DNA of 41,279 nucleotides from Acidimicrobiaceae bacterium (GCA_026710865.1 JAPOQG010000026.1:1-41279), one strand, 5' to 3'. Counted from the stretch's first letter, positions 1-8,425 are shown. Notes: a model not told the origin generated them from the letters alone. Numbers and translations are program-made.

Positions 1-122
1 AACCCCTCTCGGAGTTGCATGACGAGTTCCTGAGCCGGCCCAACGCCAAGGAGATGCTGGTCGAGGCCGAGGAATGCCTCGCAGCGCGAGAGGACAAGCA
101 CACCGCCCGGACCGAGCGGTAG
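1..122 (+). CDS. C-terminal fragment of an unidentified protein
   Basis: A reading frame open from the left edge (first whole codon at 3) ends at TAG 120-122. The 39 visible residues are charged and probably helical, running from PLSELHDEF to a basic end HTARTER. The upstream part is outside the window, so neither family nor length can be judged. Third codon positions are G/C rich like the neighbours, which supports real coding. It could be the tail of a small antitoxin-like or other regulatory protein, but nothing here decides that. Confidence 0.45.
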   Translation, partial: PLSELHDEFLSRPNAKEMLVEAEECLAAREDKHTARTER

Positions 123-232
123 CGCCGGACACCCACTCGATCGGCGTCAAGAGCCCCAGAAGCACCTGCGACGAACCGTGTCGCTGCGGGCTGACAGACT
201 GAGGCCGTGCACCGCGAGGCACGGAGTGGCCC

Positions 233-1522
233 TTGACCAATGAACTCAGGGGAAAGCCGCCCGACGGGACGGTCGGGTTCCTCCACGTGGACATGGACGC
301 CTTCTACGCCGCGGTGGAGGTCCGGCGCCGTCCCGAATTGCGGGGCCGGCCGGTGGTGGTCGGCGGCACCGGCGGCCGCGGGGTGGTGGCCGCGGCCAGC
401 TACGAGGCCCGGGTCTTCGGCATCGGTTCGGCCATGCCGTCGGTCCGGGCCCGCCGGTTGTGCCCCCACGCGGTGTTCCTGCCCGGCGACCATCCCCACT
501 ACGGGGAGGTGTCCGAGCGGGTGATGTCGGTCCTGCGCGACGTCACGCCCCTTGTCGAGCCCCTGTCGCTGGACGAGGCCTTCATGGATGTGCGAGGCGG
601 GGCCCGACTCCTCGGCCCGCCGTACGAGTTGGCCGCTCAGATCCGCGCCCGCATTCTCGAGCAGGAGCAGCTGACCTGCTCGGTGGGAGTGGCCGCCACC
701 AAGTTCATCGCCAAACTGGCGACCGAGCGGGCCAAGCCCCGAGTCGGACCGGCCGGACCGGTGTGGGGTTCAGGAGTCCATGTCGTCGAGGCCGGTACCG
801 AACTCGACTTCCTGCACCCGCTGCCGGTCACCGCTCTGTTCGGCGTCGGCCCGGCGACCTCCCGCCGGCTGCTCCGCCTCGGCGTCGAGACGGTCGGTGA
901 CCTGGCCTCGCTGCCGGAAGCAGCGGTCATCGCCGCGCTGGGCACGGCCTCGGGCCGCCAGCTTCACCAGCTGGCCAACGGCATCGACGACCGGCCGGTG
1001 GTGGTGAACCGGCTGGCCCGCTCCATCAGCCATGAAGAGACCTTCGCCCGGGATCTGCACATCGCCGGCGACCTCGAGGCCCAGGCCACCCGGCTGGCCG
1101 ACGCGGTGGCCCGCCGGTTGAGAGCCTCCAGCCTGCAGGCCCGGACCGTCACGCTGAAGCTGCGCTTCGGAGACTTCAGGACCATCACCCGCTCGGTGAC
1201 ACTGCCCGATCCCACCGACGGAACCCGCGACCTGGTGGCCGCCGCCCGCGAGCTGCTGTCCCAGATCGACGTCGCGCCGGGAGTGCGCCTCCTGGGCGTA
1301 GGCGCATCGGGGCTGGTGGAGACCTCCGCCCGGCAGCTGTCGTTCGAGGACGGATCCCAGGTCCACGAGGCAGCCGAGCGGGTGACCGACCAGATAAGGG
1401 ATCGCTTCGGCGCGTCGGCCATCGGCCCGGCCGCCGCCATCCGAGACGGCAGGGGCATGCGATCGCCGTCGGACGCGGATCAACGCTGGGGACCGCCCGC
1501 CGGCGAGTCCGGCCACAGATGA
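233..1522 (+). CDS. dinB: DNA polymerase IV (Y-family translesion polymerase)
   Basis: Error-prone polymerase that extends DNA past lesions or mispaired ends in the cytoplasm. The 429-residue product has the Y-family palm motif HVDMDAFYAAVEV (Asp20 and Asp22, aromatic steric-gate region at 24-25), the finger motif SYEARVFGIGSAMP, and the second catalytic motif SLDEAFMDV (Asp114, Glu115). CSVGVAATKFIAKLATERAKP-type residues follow, then helix-hairpin-helix and little-finger regions. QLSFE at 368-372 resembles a beta-clamp binding peptide. The start is TTG 233; no ATG is in frame nearby, and later GTG codons would cut into the first catalytic motif. Length is slightly above the usual 350-400 because of an Arg/Gly-rich tail of about 40 residues. 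A convincing SOS box was not found upstream, so damage control is not shown. Confidence 0.93.
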   Translation: MTNELRGKPPDGTVGFLHVDMDAFYAAVEVRRRPELRGRPVVVGGTGGRGVVAAASYEARVFGIGSAMPSVRARRLCPHAVFLPGDHPHYGEVSERVMSVLRDVTPLVEPLSLDEAFMDVRGGARLLGPPYELAAQIRARILEQEQLTCSVGVAATKFIAKLATERAKPRVGPAGPVWGSGVHVVEAGTELDFLHPLPVTALFGVGPATSRRLLRLGVETVGDLASLPEAAVIAALGTASGRQLHQLANGIDDRPVVVNRLARSISHEETFARDLHIAGDLEAQATRLADAVARRLRASSLQARTVTLKLRFGDFRTITRSVTLPDPTDGTRDLVAAARELLSQIDVAPGVRLLGVGASGLVETSARQLSFEDGSQVHEAAERVTDQIRDRFGASAIGPAAAIRDGRGMRSPSDADQRWGPPAGESGHR

Positions 1523-1619
1523 CACAAAGTGCCCTCGCCGCCACGCAGTTGCTGCAGATTCCGGCTATCGTCGGGGCGAACACGCGCAGCTGCGAAGCCA
1601 AGGTGCCGGAGGTGATGGC

Positions 1620-2006
1620 GTGCCGTTGTCGGAGGACGAACAGCGGATTCTCGGCGAGATCGAGTCGCATCTATACGAGAGCGACCCGGAATTAGCCCGC
1701 GAGGTGGCCGAGACCACGGTCTATACGCACGCCTTCCGCAACATCAAGTGGGCCGCGCTCGGCCTGCTGGCCGGCATCGTGATCATGGTCTGGCTGCTGT
1801 CGGTCTCGTTCCTTCTGTCGTTCGGCGGATTCCTGGTGATGCTCGTCTCGCTGCTGTTCCTCGAGCGCAACGCCCGCCGGGTGGGCCGGGCCGGACTGGG
1901 CCAGATGACCCAGTCGATGCGGGGTGGGGGATTCCGCGACGTGGTCGGCGGAGCCGGATCCCGGATGCGGGAGCGCTTCGACCGCGACAACCGCAACGGC
2001 AACTAG
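1620..2006 (+). CDS. DUF3040 family small membrane protein
   Basis: A 128-residue protein of the actinobacterial DUF3040 family; its function is unknown. It opens with the family signature PLSEDEQRILGEIESHLYE, followed by two hydrophobic segments at about residues 45-63 and 65-82 separated by only one or two residues, then an Arg/Gly-rich cytoplasmic tail ending DRDNRNGN. GTG 1620 is chosen because it puts the signature at the extreme N-terminus, as in the family, and has a GGAGG ribosome site at 1608-1612. It stands alone, about 100 bp after dinB, and converges with the minus-strand transglutaminase gene. Family assignment is firm; role is not. Confidence 0.85.
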   Translation: MPLSEDEQRILGEIESHLYESDPELAREVAETTVYTHAFRNIKWAALGLLAGIVIMVWLLSVSFLLSFGGFLVMLVSLLFLERNARRVGRAGLGQMTQSMRGGGFRDVVGGAGSRMRERFDRDNRNGN

Positions 2007-2038
2007 CAGGCCGCGCCGGCAGGCGGGACGACACGGCC

Positions 2039-4498
2039 CTAGCGGCGGCGGCGGAAGAGCGTTGACGGATCGACCGCGAAGGCCAGCCGGCTGAGCAGGC
2101 TTGCCTGCCGGCGGCACGCGCCGACCACGAGCGAGCCCACGACACCGGCCCTGGTCGCCATCAGCGACGGCGTCTCGCCGGCATAGCGCCCGTGGGTGGC
2201 GATGACGGCCAACTCCTGTATGGGTCCCACTGCGGGACGGACCGACACAACCCGGCGGGCCAGCTCCTGGGGAGTCTCAGAAGGCCTGGCATCGAGTTGA
2301 ACCAGCGTTAGAGCCTCGAGAGCGTTGGTCCACCAGAAATCGACCAATCCGGCCGGATCGTCGGCGAGACGGTCCCTGTGCCTGCGCCACTGCAGGCGCT
2401 TGAGCAGGGGCACCGATCCGGCGGCCGATCCCAGAGCGACCAGCGCGAGCGCAGCCAGCAGCCCACCGCTGAGCAAGCGGGAGCCCTCGGAGGACTCGGC
2501 GCCCGAATCGGCGGAGGGCGCCGGCTGTCGGGCCAGGCCCGAGCCCGCTTCGGGATCGTCGCCTGAGGCACCGGCCACCTCCGGTGCGGCCGGGTCCGGG
2601 CTTCCGGGCGCCTCCCCAGTCTCGAGACCCTGATCGGCGCCGGCTGCAGCCGGGTCCGGGCCGGGGCCCGCCTGATCGGCGACCTGGCCGGTGACGGCGA
2701 AGTCCCCGGGAGCGCCCCGGCCGGGCGTCGGCTCGAACCGCACCCAGCCGGTGCCCGCGAAGTACACCTCGGGCCAGGCGTGGGCATGCCTGCCCCGCAC
2801 GACGTAGGCCCCGTCGACGAAGGCCCCGTCTATGTCCCGTTCCGGCTGCCAGTCGCCCCAGGTGAACCCCACCGCGACCCGGGTCGGCAGGCCGACGCTG
2901 CGGGCCAGGGCCGCGTAACCCGACGCGAACTGCTGGCAGTAACCGGCCCGGACGTCGAACAGGAAGTCCTCCAGGCTGTCGATTCCCTCCGAATGCACCT
3001 CCAGGTCGTAGCGGAAGCCGCCGTCCAGCCGGAAATGGTCCTGCAGCAGCAGCGCCCGGTGGTAGTCGGACCGTGCGTCCGCGGTGATCCGCTCCGCCTC
3101 GGCACGGACGAGCGCCCGCACATCGCCGGGCAACTGCGTGTTCGTGGCCAGGAACCCTTCCTCCAGCATCGACGTCTCAGACCGGCGCAGGCGGTCCGGG
3201 TCTCCGACGGCGGGCACGGCCGAGCCGACCGCGTAGGTGAATCGTCCCGGTCCTGCGAGCGCGGCGCGGCGCGTCTTGATGAGCGAGCCCGAGAGAGCCT
3301 CATACTCCATGTCCACCCCGCCGTCATCGATGACTCGACGGAGCTCGTATGCGGCCGGCAGGTATGAGTTCCCGAGTCCTGTGAGCGTCACCGTCTGCGA
3401 CAGGAGGGGTCCCGATGCCGCCGACGGGTCGAGGGTGGCCGCGACCGGCCCCGAGATGTCCTCGTACTGCGAACGGGCCCTCCACGCGTCACCGTCGAAC
3501 TCGTCAAGGGACGTCAGCCTCCAGTACTGGCGCTCATCCTCTGGAACGGCCACCGCGAAGAGCTCCACATCGGACAGATCGATCAGACGGCTTCGAACCT
3601 GGACGAGGGGGCTCACAAGAACCCTCGGCCCGCCGTCGGACCCTTCCACCGCAGCGGGCGAGCCATCGCCCGAAGAGGCCAGGTCGAGCCACGGCTCCGG
3701 GGTGGGGGGCGGGGCGTCGATCCAGGGAGCGGCGTCGGTGACCTCCAGCCGCTCGAGATCGATCCACGGCTCGGCCCGCGCCCCGGGCAGGGCCGGACCG
3801 GCGACCGCGCCGACCGCCACCGCCACCAGCAGCGCGACGCCCGCGGCGCGGGCCATGGCCATCGTCCCCCGACCCGGTCCGGCCTCGATCCAGGCCTCGG
3901 CCCGCCGGCTGCGAAGCCACAGCGCCACCAGCGCCAACCCCATGGCCGCGCATGCCAGCGCCCCGTGGAGAGCCGCCCCGTCGCCGGTCCCGACCGCGGC
4001 CGTGAAGCCGTAGACGGCGGCTGCCGGGGCGACTGCCCAGCCTCCGGAGCGCGGCTTGAAGGCGGCCGCGTCGGCCAGCAGGGCGCAGAACCCCAGCGCA
4101 GTGCCTGCGATCAGGACCAGGCCCGGCACCGGGACGACCGGAGCAGGACTGCCGTTCACCACGTGCCAGGCGTCCACCAGATGATCGTTCGCGGCGGAGA
4201 CCGTGCCGGGCGTGGGCAGCACGAACCAGGCCGTCTCGGTGTAGAGCAGCACCGTTGCCGTGACGGCGAGGCTGGCGACGCTGACGAGCGCAGCGGCGGC
4301 GGCAGCCAACCGCACGCGACGGGTCGCCGCCGCAATCACATGGGATGCGAGTGCCAGGGCCAGCACGTCGCGCAGGAACGAGGTGTCGGTGAACAGCCGC
4401 GACATTCCCGCCGCGACCACGACGGTGACCGCGACCAGCGCAGCCTCCACCAGCCAGTCGTAGCCGCCGCCGCGGCCCGAACCCGGCCCTCCGGCCAT
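2039..4498 (-). CDS. TgpA-like membrane transglutaminase (DUF3488/DUF4129)
   Basis: An 819-residue membrane protein: several N-terminal hydrophobic segments (DUF3488-like), a large extracytoplasmic region, a transglutaminase-like core, a Pro/Ala/Gly/Glu-rich linker, one further membrane segment (SGGLLAALALVALGSAAG) and a C-terminal DUF4129-type part. The core has Cys521 in AGYCQQFASGYAALARS and His573 in HAHAWPEV. Sixteen residues later Glu589 (WVRFEPTPG) stands where Pseudomonas TgpA has the third catalytic residue, an Asp; Glu is common in actinobacterial relatives. It is last in a MoxR - DUF58 - transglutaminase operon, a widespread association whose substrate is usually unknown. I chose ATG 4498, 2 nt after the DUF58 stop, over an in-frame start at 4549 that would overlap that gene. 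Confidence 0.87.
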   Translation of the reverse strand: MAGGPGSGRGGGYDWLVEAALVAVTVVVAAGMSRLFTDTSFLRDVLALALASHVIAAATRRVRLAAAAAALVSVASLAVTATVLLYTETAWFVLPTPGTVSAANDHLVDAWHVVNGSPAPVVPVPGLVLIAGTALGFCALLADAAAFKPRSGGWAVAPAAAVYGFTAAVGTGDGAALHGALACAAMGLALVALWLRSRRAEAWIEAGPGRGTMAMARAAGVALLVAVAVGAVAGPALPGARAEPWIDLERLEVTDAAPWIDAPPPTPEPWLDLASSGDGSPAAVEGSDGGPRVLVSPLVQVRSRLIDLSDVELFAVAVPEDERQYWRLTSLDEFDGDAWRARSQYEDISGPVAATLDPSAASGPLLSQTVTLTGLGNSYLPAAYELRRVIDDGGVDMEYEALSGSLIKTRRAALAGPGRFTYAVGSAVPAVGDPDRLRRSETSMLEEGFLATNTQLPGDVRALVRAEAERITADARSDYHRALLLQDHFRLDGGFRYDLEVHSEGIDSLEDFLFDVRAGYCQQFASGYAALARSVGLPTRVAVGFTWGDWQPERDIDGAFVDGAYVVRGRHAHAWPEVYFAGTGWVRFEPTPGRGAPGDFAVTGQVADQAGPGPDPAAAGADQGLETGEAPGSPDPAAPEVAGASGDDPEAGSGLARQPAPSADSGAESSEGSRLLSGGLLAALALVALGSAAGSVPLLKRLQWRRHRDRLADDPAGLVDFWWTNALEALTLVQLDARPSETPQELARRVVSVRPAVGPIQELAVIATHGRYAGETPSLMATRAGVVGSLVVGACRRQASLLSRLAFAVDPSTLFRRRR

Positions 4499-4500
4499 TC

Positions 4501-5676
4501 TCACGCCAGGTTGACGACCCCGCGGCCGGCCGACGCGGGCACCCGCCACAGGCTCGGCAACTGGCCAGGGCCGGTCAGGTGTATCCAGCCGCCCTCGTAG
4601 TCCACCCCCGGCGCAGCCGTGGATCGATGCCCGGAGCCGTAGGTGACGATCAGCGAGGCCTCCAGACGCTCGGCCAGTTCATGGCGGGCGCTCTCGTCGT
4701 CGATGGCGTCCGGCGAGGCCGACACGGCCACCACCACCGACCCCTGGCCGATCGACTGGACATCGATGTCGGGCCGTCCGCCCTCCAACAGGGCAAGGAA
4801 CTCGAGCGCCACGCCCGCCTCGGAGTAGTGGGACAGCAGCCGGGTCCTGCGGCCGTCGGTAGTGAGGATCTGAGCCTCGTCGCCGGAGCGCAGCACGGCG
4901 TCGGCGATGGACGCGGCCACCGAGGTGGTGCGATCCTGCGCGCTCGCGAGGTCCCCCGGGGGACGGGTGTCGATGATCACCGTCATGCGACCCGGGCGCG
5001 ACGGCTGGAACCGCCTCACCGTGAACTCGTCGAGCCTGGCGGTGGAGCGCCAGTGGATGTGGCGGAGGTCGTCCCCCTCCACGTACGGGCGCAGCACGTC
5101 GAATTCGTCGCTCTCGAGCCCGAGCGACCGGCGATGGAAGTCGCTGGGCAGCGACAGGGCCCCGCCGACGGGCAGCCGGGGCGACACCAGCGGCTCGATG
5201 GGCGGGTGCACGACCACACGCGTGCGCCGGGCGAAGGTCCGTCGCCGGCGCGCCAGTCCGAGACCGTCGATGTCGCTGACGACCGTCGGGCCTATCTCCA
5301 GCACGCCCCGGCGTGCCGGATGAAGCCGGTAGCCGGAGGTCGCGGTCGAGCGGCCGGGCACAGGGGCCAGGCTGAAGCCGGCGTCGGGCTCTCCGCTCAC
5401 ATGCTCGCTGACACGAACCGTCGGGGACCGCAGCCTGGCCAGGTTCGCGACATGCAGCGTCACCTCGACCGGTTCGGCCACCGGCACCATCTCCGACGAC
5501 ACCAGGCGGCGGAGCGACAGGCGGGACGGATGCACCAGCCGCACCGCCAACGCGACGACCACGGCGGAGACGGCCGCGGCCCCGATGACGTAGAACTCGA
5601 GGATCGCGAACGCTCGGCCCGCGACAACCGCCAGGACGCCGAGTGCGAGCAGCTTCCAGCCGATCGCGGTGGGCAT
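4501..5676 (-). CDS. DUF58 domain protein (VWA-like)
   Basis: A 391-residue protein with two closely spaced N-terminal membrane segments (about residues 5-45), a beta-rich middle region, and the DUF58 signature VEGDDLRHIHWRSTARLDEF at about residues 195-215, followed by a von Willebrand A-like fold starting TVIIDTRPP. The family normally partners a MoxR ATPase, probably as an assembly or quality-control pair for envelope proteins; that role is inferred from other organisms. The ATG at 5676 lies 1 nt downstream of the moxR stop, and the stop lies 2 nt before the transglutaminase start, so the three are one transcription unit. Confidence 0.88.
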   Translation of the reverse strand: MPTAIGWKLLALGVLAVVAGRAFAILEFYVIGAAAVSAVVVALAVRLVHPSRLSLRRLVSSEMVPVAEPVEVTLHVANLARLRSPTVRVSEHVSGEPDAGFSLAPVPGRSTATSGYRLHPARRGVLEIGPTVVSDIDGLGLARRRRTFARRTRVVVHPPIEPLVSPRLPVGGALSLPSDFHRRSLGLESDEFDVLRPYVEGDDLRHIHWRSTARLDEFTVRRFQPSRPGRMTVIIDTRPPGDLASAQDRTTSVAASIADAVLRSGDEAQILTTDGRRTRLLSHYSEAGVALEFLALLEGGRPDIDVQSIGQGSVVVAVSASPDAIDDESARHELAERLEASLIVTYGSGHRSTAAPGVDYEGGWIHLTGPGQLPSLWRVPASAGRGVVNLA

Positions 5677-5677
5677 G

Positions 5678-6622
5678 TCAGCGCCCCTTGCGGGGCACGG
5701 GCACGGAGTCGATTATCTCGGTGACGATGTCGGTCGAGCGCAGGCCCCGCACACGGCTGTCGGGCTTGGCCAGGAGCCGGTGCGGCAGCATCACGGGCGC
5801 GAGCGCCTTGATGTCGTCGGGGGTCACGTAGTCGCGGCTCGTCGAGGCCGCCCGGGCCCGGGCCACCCTCAGCAGGGCCAGCACCCCCCGGGGCGACAGG
5901 CCCAGTGAGAGGCCCGGATGGCGCCGCGTGGCCCCGGCGACGTCGAGGAGGTAGGAGCGCAGGGGCCCTGACACATGCACCTCTTCGAGCCGCTCGGACA
6001 TCCATTGGATCACCGTCGCGTCGGCCACGGGCGCGATGAGGTCCACGGGCTCCTGAGCGCCCCTCGACACGAGGATCGAGTCCTCGGCCACGGCGTCCGG
6101 GTAACCGACATGGAGGCGCATGAGGAAGCGGTCCATCTGGCTCTCGGGCAGGGGGTAGGTGCCCTCGTACTCCAGCGGATTCTGGGTGGCGATCACCGTG
6201 AAGGGGGGCTCCAGGATCCGGGTCACGCCGTCGACGGTGACCTGCTGCTCTCCCATGGCCTCCAGCAGGGCCGACTGTGCTTTGGGCGAGGCCCGGTTGA
6301 TCTCGTCGGCCAGGACGATGTTGGAGAAGACCGGCCCGGGACGGAACTCGAAGGATCCGGTGGCCCGATCGAACACCGACGTTCCCGTGATGTCCACGGG
6401 CAGCAGGTCCGGTGTGAACTGGATCCGGCCGAAGCTGACGTCGATGCTGCGGGCCAGCGCCTTGCCCAGGCTCGTCTTGCCCACGCCCGGCACGTCCTCG
6501 ATGAGCACATGCCCTCCGCTCACCAGGGCCAGGATGAGATGCTCGATGACCTCGGGCTTGCCCTTGACGGCGAACTCCATGTTCTGATGGATCAGCCTGA
6601 ACTGCTCTTCGAAGTCAGCCAT
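5678..6622 (-). CDS. MoxR family AAA+ ATPase
   Basis: A 314-residue AAA+ ATPase of the MoxR group, thought to act as a chaperone for metal insertion or complex assembly. Walker A is GVGKT (Lys49), Walker B is VLADEINR (Asp106, Glu107), sensor 1 is ATQNPLEYEGTYPLPESQ, and the second-domain motif SPRGVLALLRVARA is present. Length and order match the family over the whole protein. It is first in the minus-strand operon with DUF58 and transglutaminase genes and is divergent from the small gene at 6683, with 60 bp between the two starts that must hold both promoters. Confidence 0.93.
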   Translation of the reverse strand: MADFEEQFRLIHQNMEFAVKGKPEVIEHLILALVSGGHVLIEDVPGVGKTSLGKALARSIDVSFGRIQFTPDLLPVDITGTSVFDRATGSFEFRPGPVFSNIVLADEINRASPKAQSALLEAMGEQQVTVDGVTRILEPPFTVIATQNPLEYEGTYPLPESQMDRFLMRLHVGYPDAVAEDSILVSRGAQEPVDLIAPVADATVIQWMSERLEEVHVSGPLRSYLLDVAGATRRHPGLSLGLSPRGVLALLRVARARAASTSRDYVTPDDIKALAPVMLPHRLLAKPDSRVRGLRSTDIVTEIIDSVPVPRKGR

Positions 6623-6670
6623 CGCGGGTCAGCGTACCGCTCCCCGGAACACCCGCGAATCCTGCTCCGG

Positions 6671-6676
6671 TAGGCT
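6671..6676 (+). promoter_or_regulatory. Candidate -10 box for a leaderless start
   Basis: TAGGCT fits the actinobacterial TAnnnT -10 box. It ends 6 nt before GTG 6683, so transcription would begin at the start codon. No good -35 match is seen 16-18 nt upstream. Confidence 0.45.
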
Positions 6677-6682
6677 TCGGTC

Positions 6683-6973
6683 GTGGGCGCGATCTCAGCG
6701 GTCAGGCTGGCGCTGCGGTCGGCCCGGGCGGTGGCGGCGCGGCCGCGGCTGTGGCCGACCGCGATGGCTCTGCTCCTGCGCTTCGCCCCGGATCGCTGGT
6801 GGGGGCGGCCACCGTTCGCGCCCCTGCCCCCGACGGACCTCCTGCGCTTCAGATCCGAGACGATGTACGGCGACCCTGCCCGGACTCCCTCGCCCGAGGA
6901 CCTGGCCGTGTGGCTGGAGTGGTGTCGAGCGCAGAGATCACGCCGACTGCATCTGCCACCGGCGGACGGCTAG
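6683..6973 (+). CDS. Small arginine-rich protein of unknown function
   Basis: A 96-residue protein I do not recognise. The N-terminal third is Ala/Arg-rich and could form an amphipathic helix (RLALRSARAVAARPRLWPTA), followed by a Trp/Pro-rich stretch (APDRWWGRPPFAPLPP) and a C-terminal part with TPSPEDLAVWLEWCRAQRSR that looks helical. No signal peptide or clear membrane segment is seen. GTG 6683 is used because a TAGGCT box sits 6 nt upstream and no Shine-Dalgarno is visible. It lies directly before the HNH nuclease gene with a 10-nt gap, and the HNH gene's candidate -10 box starts with this gene's TAG stop, so the two are tightly linked. Coding is supported by the codon pattern and neat fit; function is open. 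Confidence 0.6.
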   Translation: MGAISAVRLALRSARAVAARPRLWPTAMALLLRFAPDRWWGRPPFAPLPPTDLLRFRSETMYGDPARTPSPEDLAVWLEWCRAQRSRRLHLPPADG

Positions 6974-6976
6974 CCT
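6971..6976 (+). promoter_or_regulatory. Candidate -10 box overlapping a stop codon
   Basis: TAGCCT begins with the TAG stop of the preceding gene (6971-6973) and ends 7 nt before ATG 6984, the spacing expected for a leaderless actinobacterial transcript. No clear -35 element is seen. Confidence 0.4.
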
Positions 6977-6983
6977 GCCCCCG

Positions 6984-7496
6984 ATGTCCGGGGTGCTCGT
7001 CCTCAACGCCACCTTCGAGCCGCTCGCCGTGGTGAGCGCTCGCCGCGCCGTGTGCCTGGTGCTGGCTGACAAGGTCGAGATGCTCCACGCCACTGGCCGC
7101 GCCTTTCGATCCGAGCGGAGATCGGTGGAGGTGCCCTCGGTGGTCCGGCTCAGCCACTACGTCAGCGTGCCCCGCCCCCGGCACCGTTCCCCGAACCGGC
7201 GGGCAGTGTTCGCCAGGGACCGCGACGACTGCCAGTACTGCGGGGCGCGGGCCGAGACGATGGACCACATCGTGCCCCGCAGCCGGGGCGGGCAGCACAC
7301 CTGGGAGAACGTGGTGGCGGCGTGCCGCCGCTGCAATGCCAAGAAGCGGGACCGCCTTCCGAGCGAGAGTGGGATGATGCTGCGCCGCCGGCCGGCGCCG
7401 CCGCCGCCGTCGGCCTGGGTCGAGATCGCCGCGGGAGCTGTTCCCGAGGTGTGGGCGCCGTACCTGACACCCGGAAGCGACCTCCGCACCGCGTGA
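6984..7496 (+). CDS. HNH endonuclease family protein
   Basis: A 170-residue protein with an N-terminal region common to actinobacterial HNH proteins (VLVLNATFEPLAVVSARRAV) and a C-terminal HNH domain: CQYCG zinc pair, DHIVPRSRGGQHTWENVVAAC catalytic stretch (read as segments DHIVPRSRGG and TWENVVAAC), and the second zinc pair CRRC, then NAKKRDRLP. It would bind zinc and cut or nick DNA; the biological target is unknown, and this housekeeping-like group is not linked to a particular mobile element. Start ATG 6984. The stop overlaps the GTG of the next gene by 4 nt (GTGA), so the two are probably translated together. Confidence 0.88.
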   Translation: MSGVLVLNATFEPLAVVSARRAVCLVLADKVEMLHATGRAFRSERRSVEVPSVVRLSHYVSVPRPRHRSPNRRAVFARDRDDCQYCGARAETMDHIVPRSRGGQHTWENVVAACRRCNAKKRDRLPSESGMMLRRRPAPPPPSAWVEIAAGAVPEVWAPYLTPGSDLRTA

Positions 7497-8248
7497 GCCC
7501 GAGCGGCGAACCGGCTGGACGTGCACCGGCCGGAGCCCGAGCAACCGGTCGGCCGCTCGACTGGAGAATCGAGCACCGGCGCGGCTCGGTCTCCGACCTC
7601 CTCGCGTTGGACGATCCGCCGGGGGGTACGTCCCGACTGGCCAGGATGTGCACCGTCGAGGGGCCGGGCCTGGTGCTGGGCAGCACTCAGAAGGCCGGTG
7701 CCGCCGCCGGCGCCGGTGTGGAGGTGCTGCGCCGGCGCAGCGGGGGCGGAGCGGTGCTGTTGCGGCCCGGGCGCCAGGTTTGGGCGGACTTCTTCGTGGC
7801 TTCCACCGATCCTCTCTGGCACGACGACGTGACGCTGGCGGCTGACTGGGTCGGCCGGCTCTGGGCGTCGGCGGTGGCCCGCTTCACCACCGCGGTCTGC
7901 TCGGTCCACACCGGCCGCCTGGTTGCCGACCGGTGGGGGAGGCTGGTGTGCTTCGCGGGAATGGGTCCGGGCGAGGTGTCCGTGAACGGTCGCAAGGTTG
8001 TGGGAGTCAGCCAGCGCCGCAGCCGGGACCGGGTCCGGATACAGACGGCAGCCCGGCTCCAGCCCGCTGACGGGCAGGCCGCACCGAGCTCCGCCGCCGA
8101 CGGGCTCGACGAACTCGACCTGCTGGACCTCAGCGCGGCCGAGCGGGCCGAGGGTCAGACGGTCCTGGCCAGTCGCAGCACCTCCATCGCAGCGACCGAG
8201 GCCGAGTTGACCGAGTCCCTGCTCCGGGGGCTGCAGCACTCGGGCTGA
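7493..8248 (+). CDS. Lipoate-protein ligase A-like (biotin/lipoate ligase fold)
   Basis: A 251-residue protein of the lipoate/octanoyl ligase or transferase fold. The binding-loop motif RRRSGGGAVLLRPG is at about residues 80-93 and the second motif NGRKVVGVSQRRSRDRVRI carries the expected lysine for lipoyl-adenylate chemistry. The N-terminal LDWRIEHRRG and GLVLGSTQ also match the family. GTG 7493 forms a GTGA overlap with the HNH stop and leaves a short Pro/Ala-rich head before the domain; longer in-frame readings run through the HNH gene and are not credible. Whether it uses free lipoate, moves octanoate, or has another acyl substrate cannot be told. A hairpin with TCGGG/CCCGA arms spans its stop codon but lacks a T-run. 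Confidence 0.78.
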   Translation: MSPSGEPAGRAPAGARATGRPLDWRIEHRRGSVSDLLALDDPPGGTSRLARMCTVEGPGLVLGSTQKAGAAAGAGVEVLRRRSGGGAVLLRPGRQVWADFFVASTDPLWHDDVTLAADWVGRLWASAVARFTTAVCSVHTGRLVADRWGRLVCFAGMGPGEVSVNGRKVVGVSQRRSRDRVRIQTAARLQPADGQAAPSSAADGLDELDLLDLSAAERAEGQTVLASRSTSIAATEAELTESLLRGLQHSG

Positions 8249-8372
8249 TCCCGACCCTGAGCTGAATCCCGCCCGGACTGCCGAGACGGCAAGGCCGGAC
8301 CTGCGACGCGGCTCGCAGGGAACCCCCTTCACCCGGTCCGACCGATGGGGGAGGGATTGTCGGTGAAGAGAC

Positions 8373-8401
8373 TTGCCTTGTGGGGGGAAAGGGTGTACTG
8401 T
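8373..8401 (+). promoter_or_regulatory. Promoter of the division/cell wall cluster (mraZ promoter)
   Basis: TTGCCT (8373-8378) and TACTGT (8396-8401) are separated by exactly 17 nt, a good sigma-70/SigA-type layout, and predict a transcription start near 8408, about 77 nt before mraZ. The hexamers are the best -35/-10 pair seen anywhere in the window. Confidence 0.6.
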
Positions 8402-8425
8402 GGTTGGCTGTGGAGTATATGGGAG
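8379..8425 (+). promoter_or_regulatory. Ladder of MraZ-box-like direct repeats
   Basis: TGTGG occurs at 8379, 8399 and 8409, and related G-rich cores lie near 8390 (AGGGT) and 8420 (TGGGA), so G-rich boxes recur about every 10 bp. MraZ in other bacteria binds TGGG-type boxes at a 10-bp period upstream of its own gene. The ladder overlaps the spacer, the -10 box and the start region of the promoter, as expected for autorepression. Confidence 0.55.

Noticed and set aside
168-182. Possible LexA/SOS box upstream of dinB (CGAAC followed four bases later by TCGC)
   Set aside because: The second half does not match GTTCG; only one half-site is convincing.
8240-8254. Hairpin TCGGG/CCCGA over the stop of the lipoate-ligase-like gene as a terminator
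   Set aside because: Five-base stem without T-run; too weak to call.
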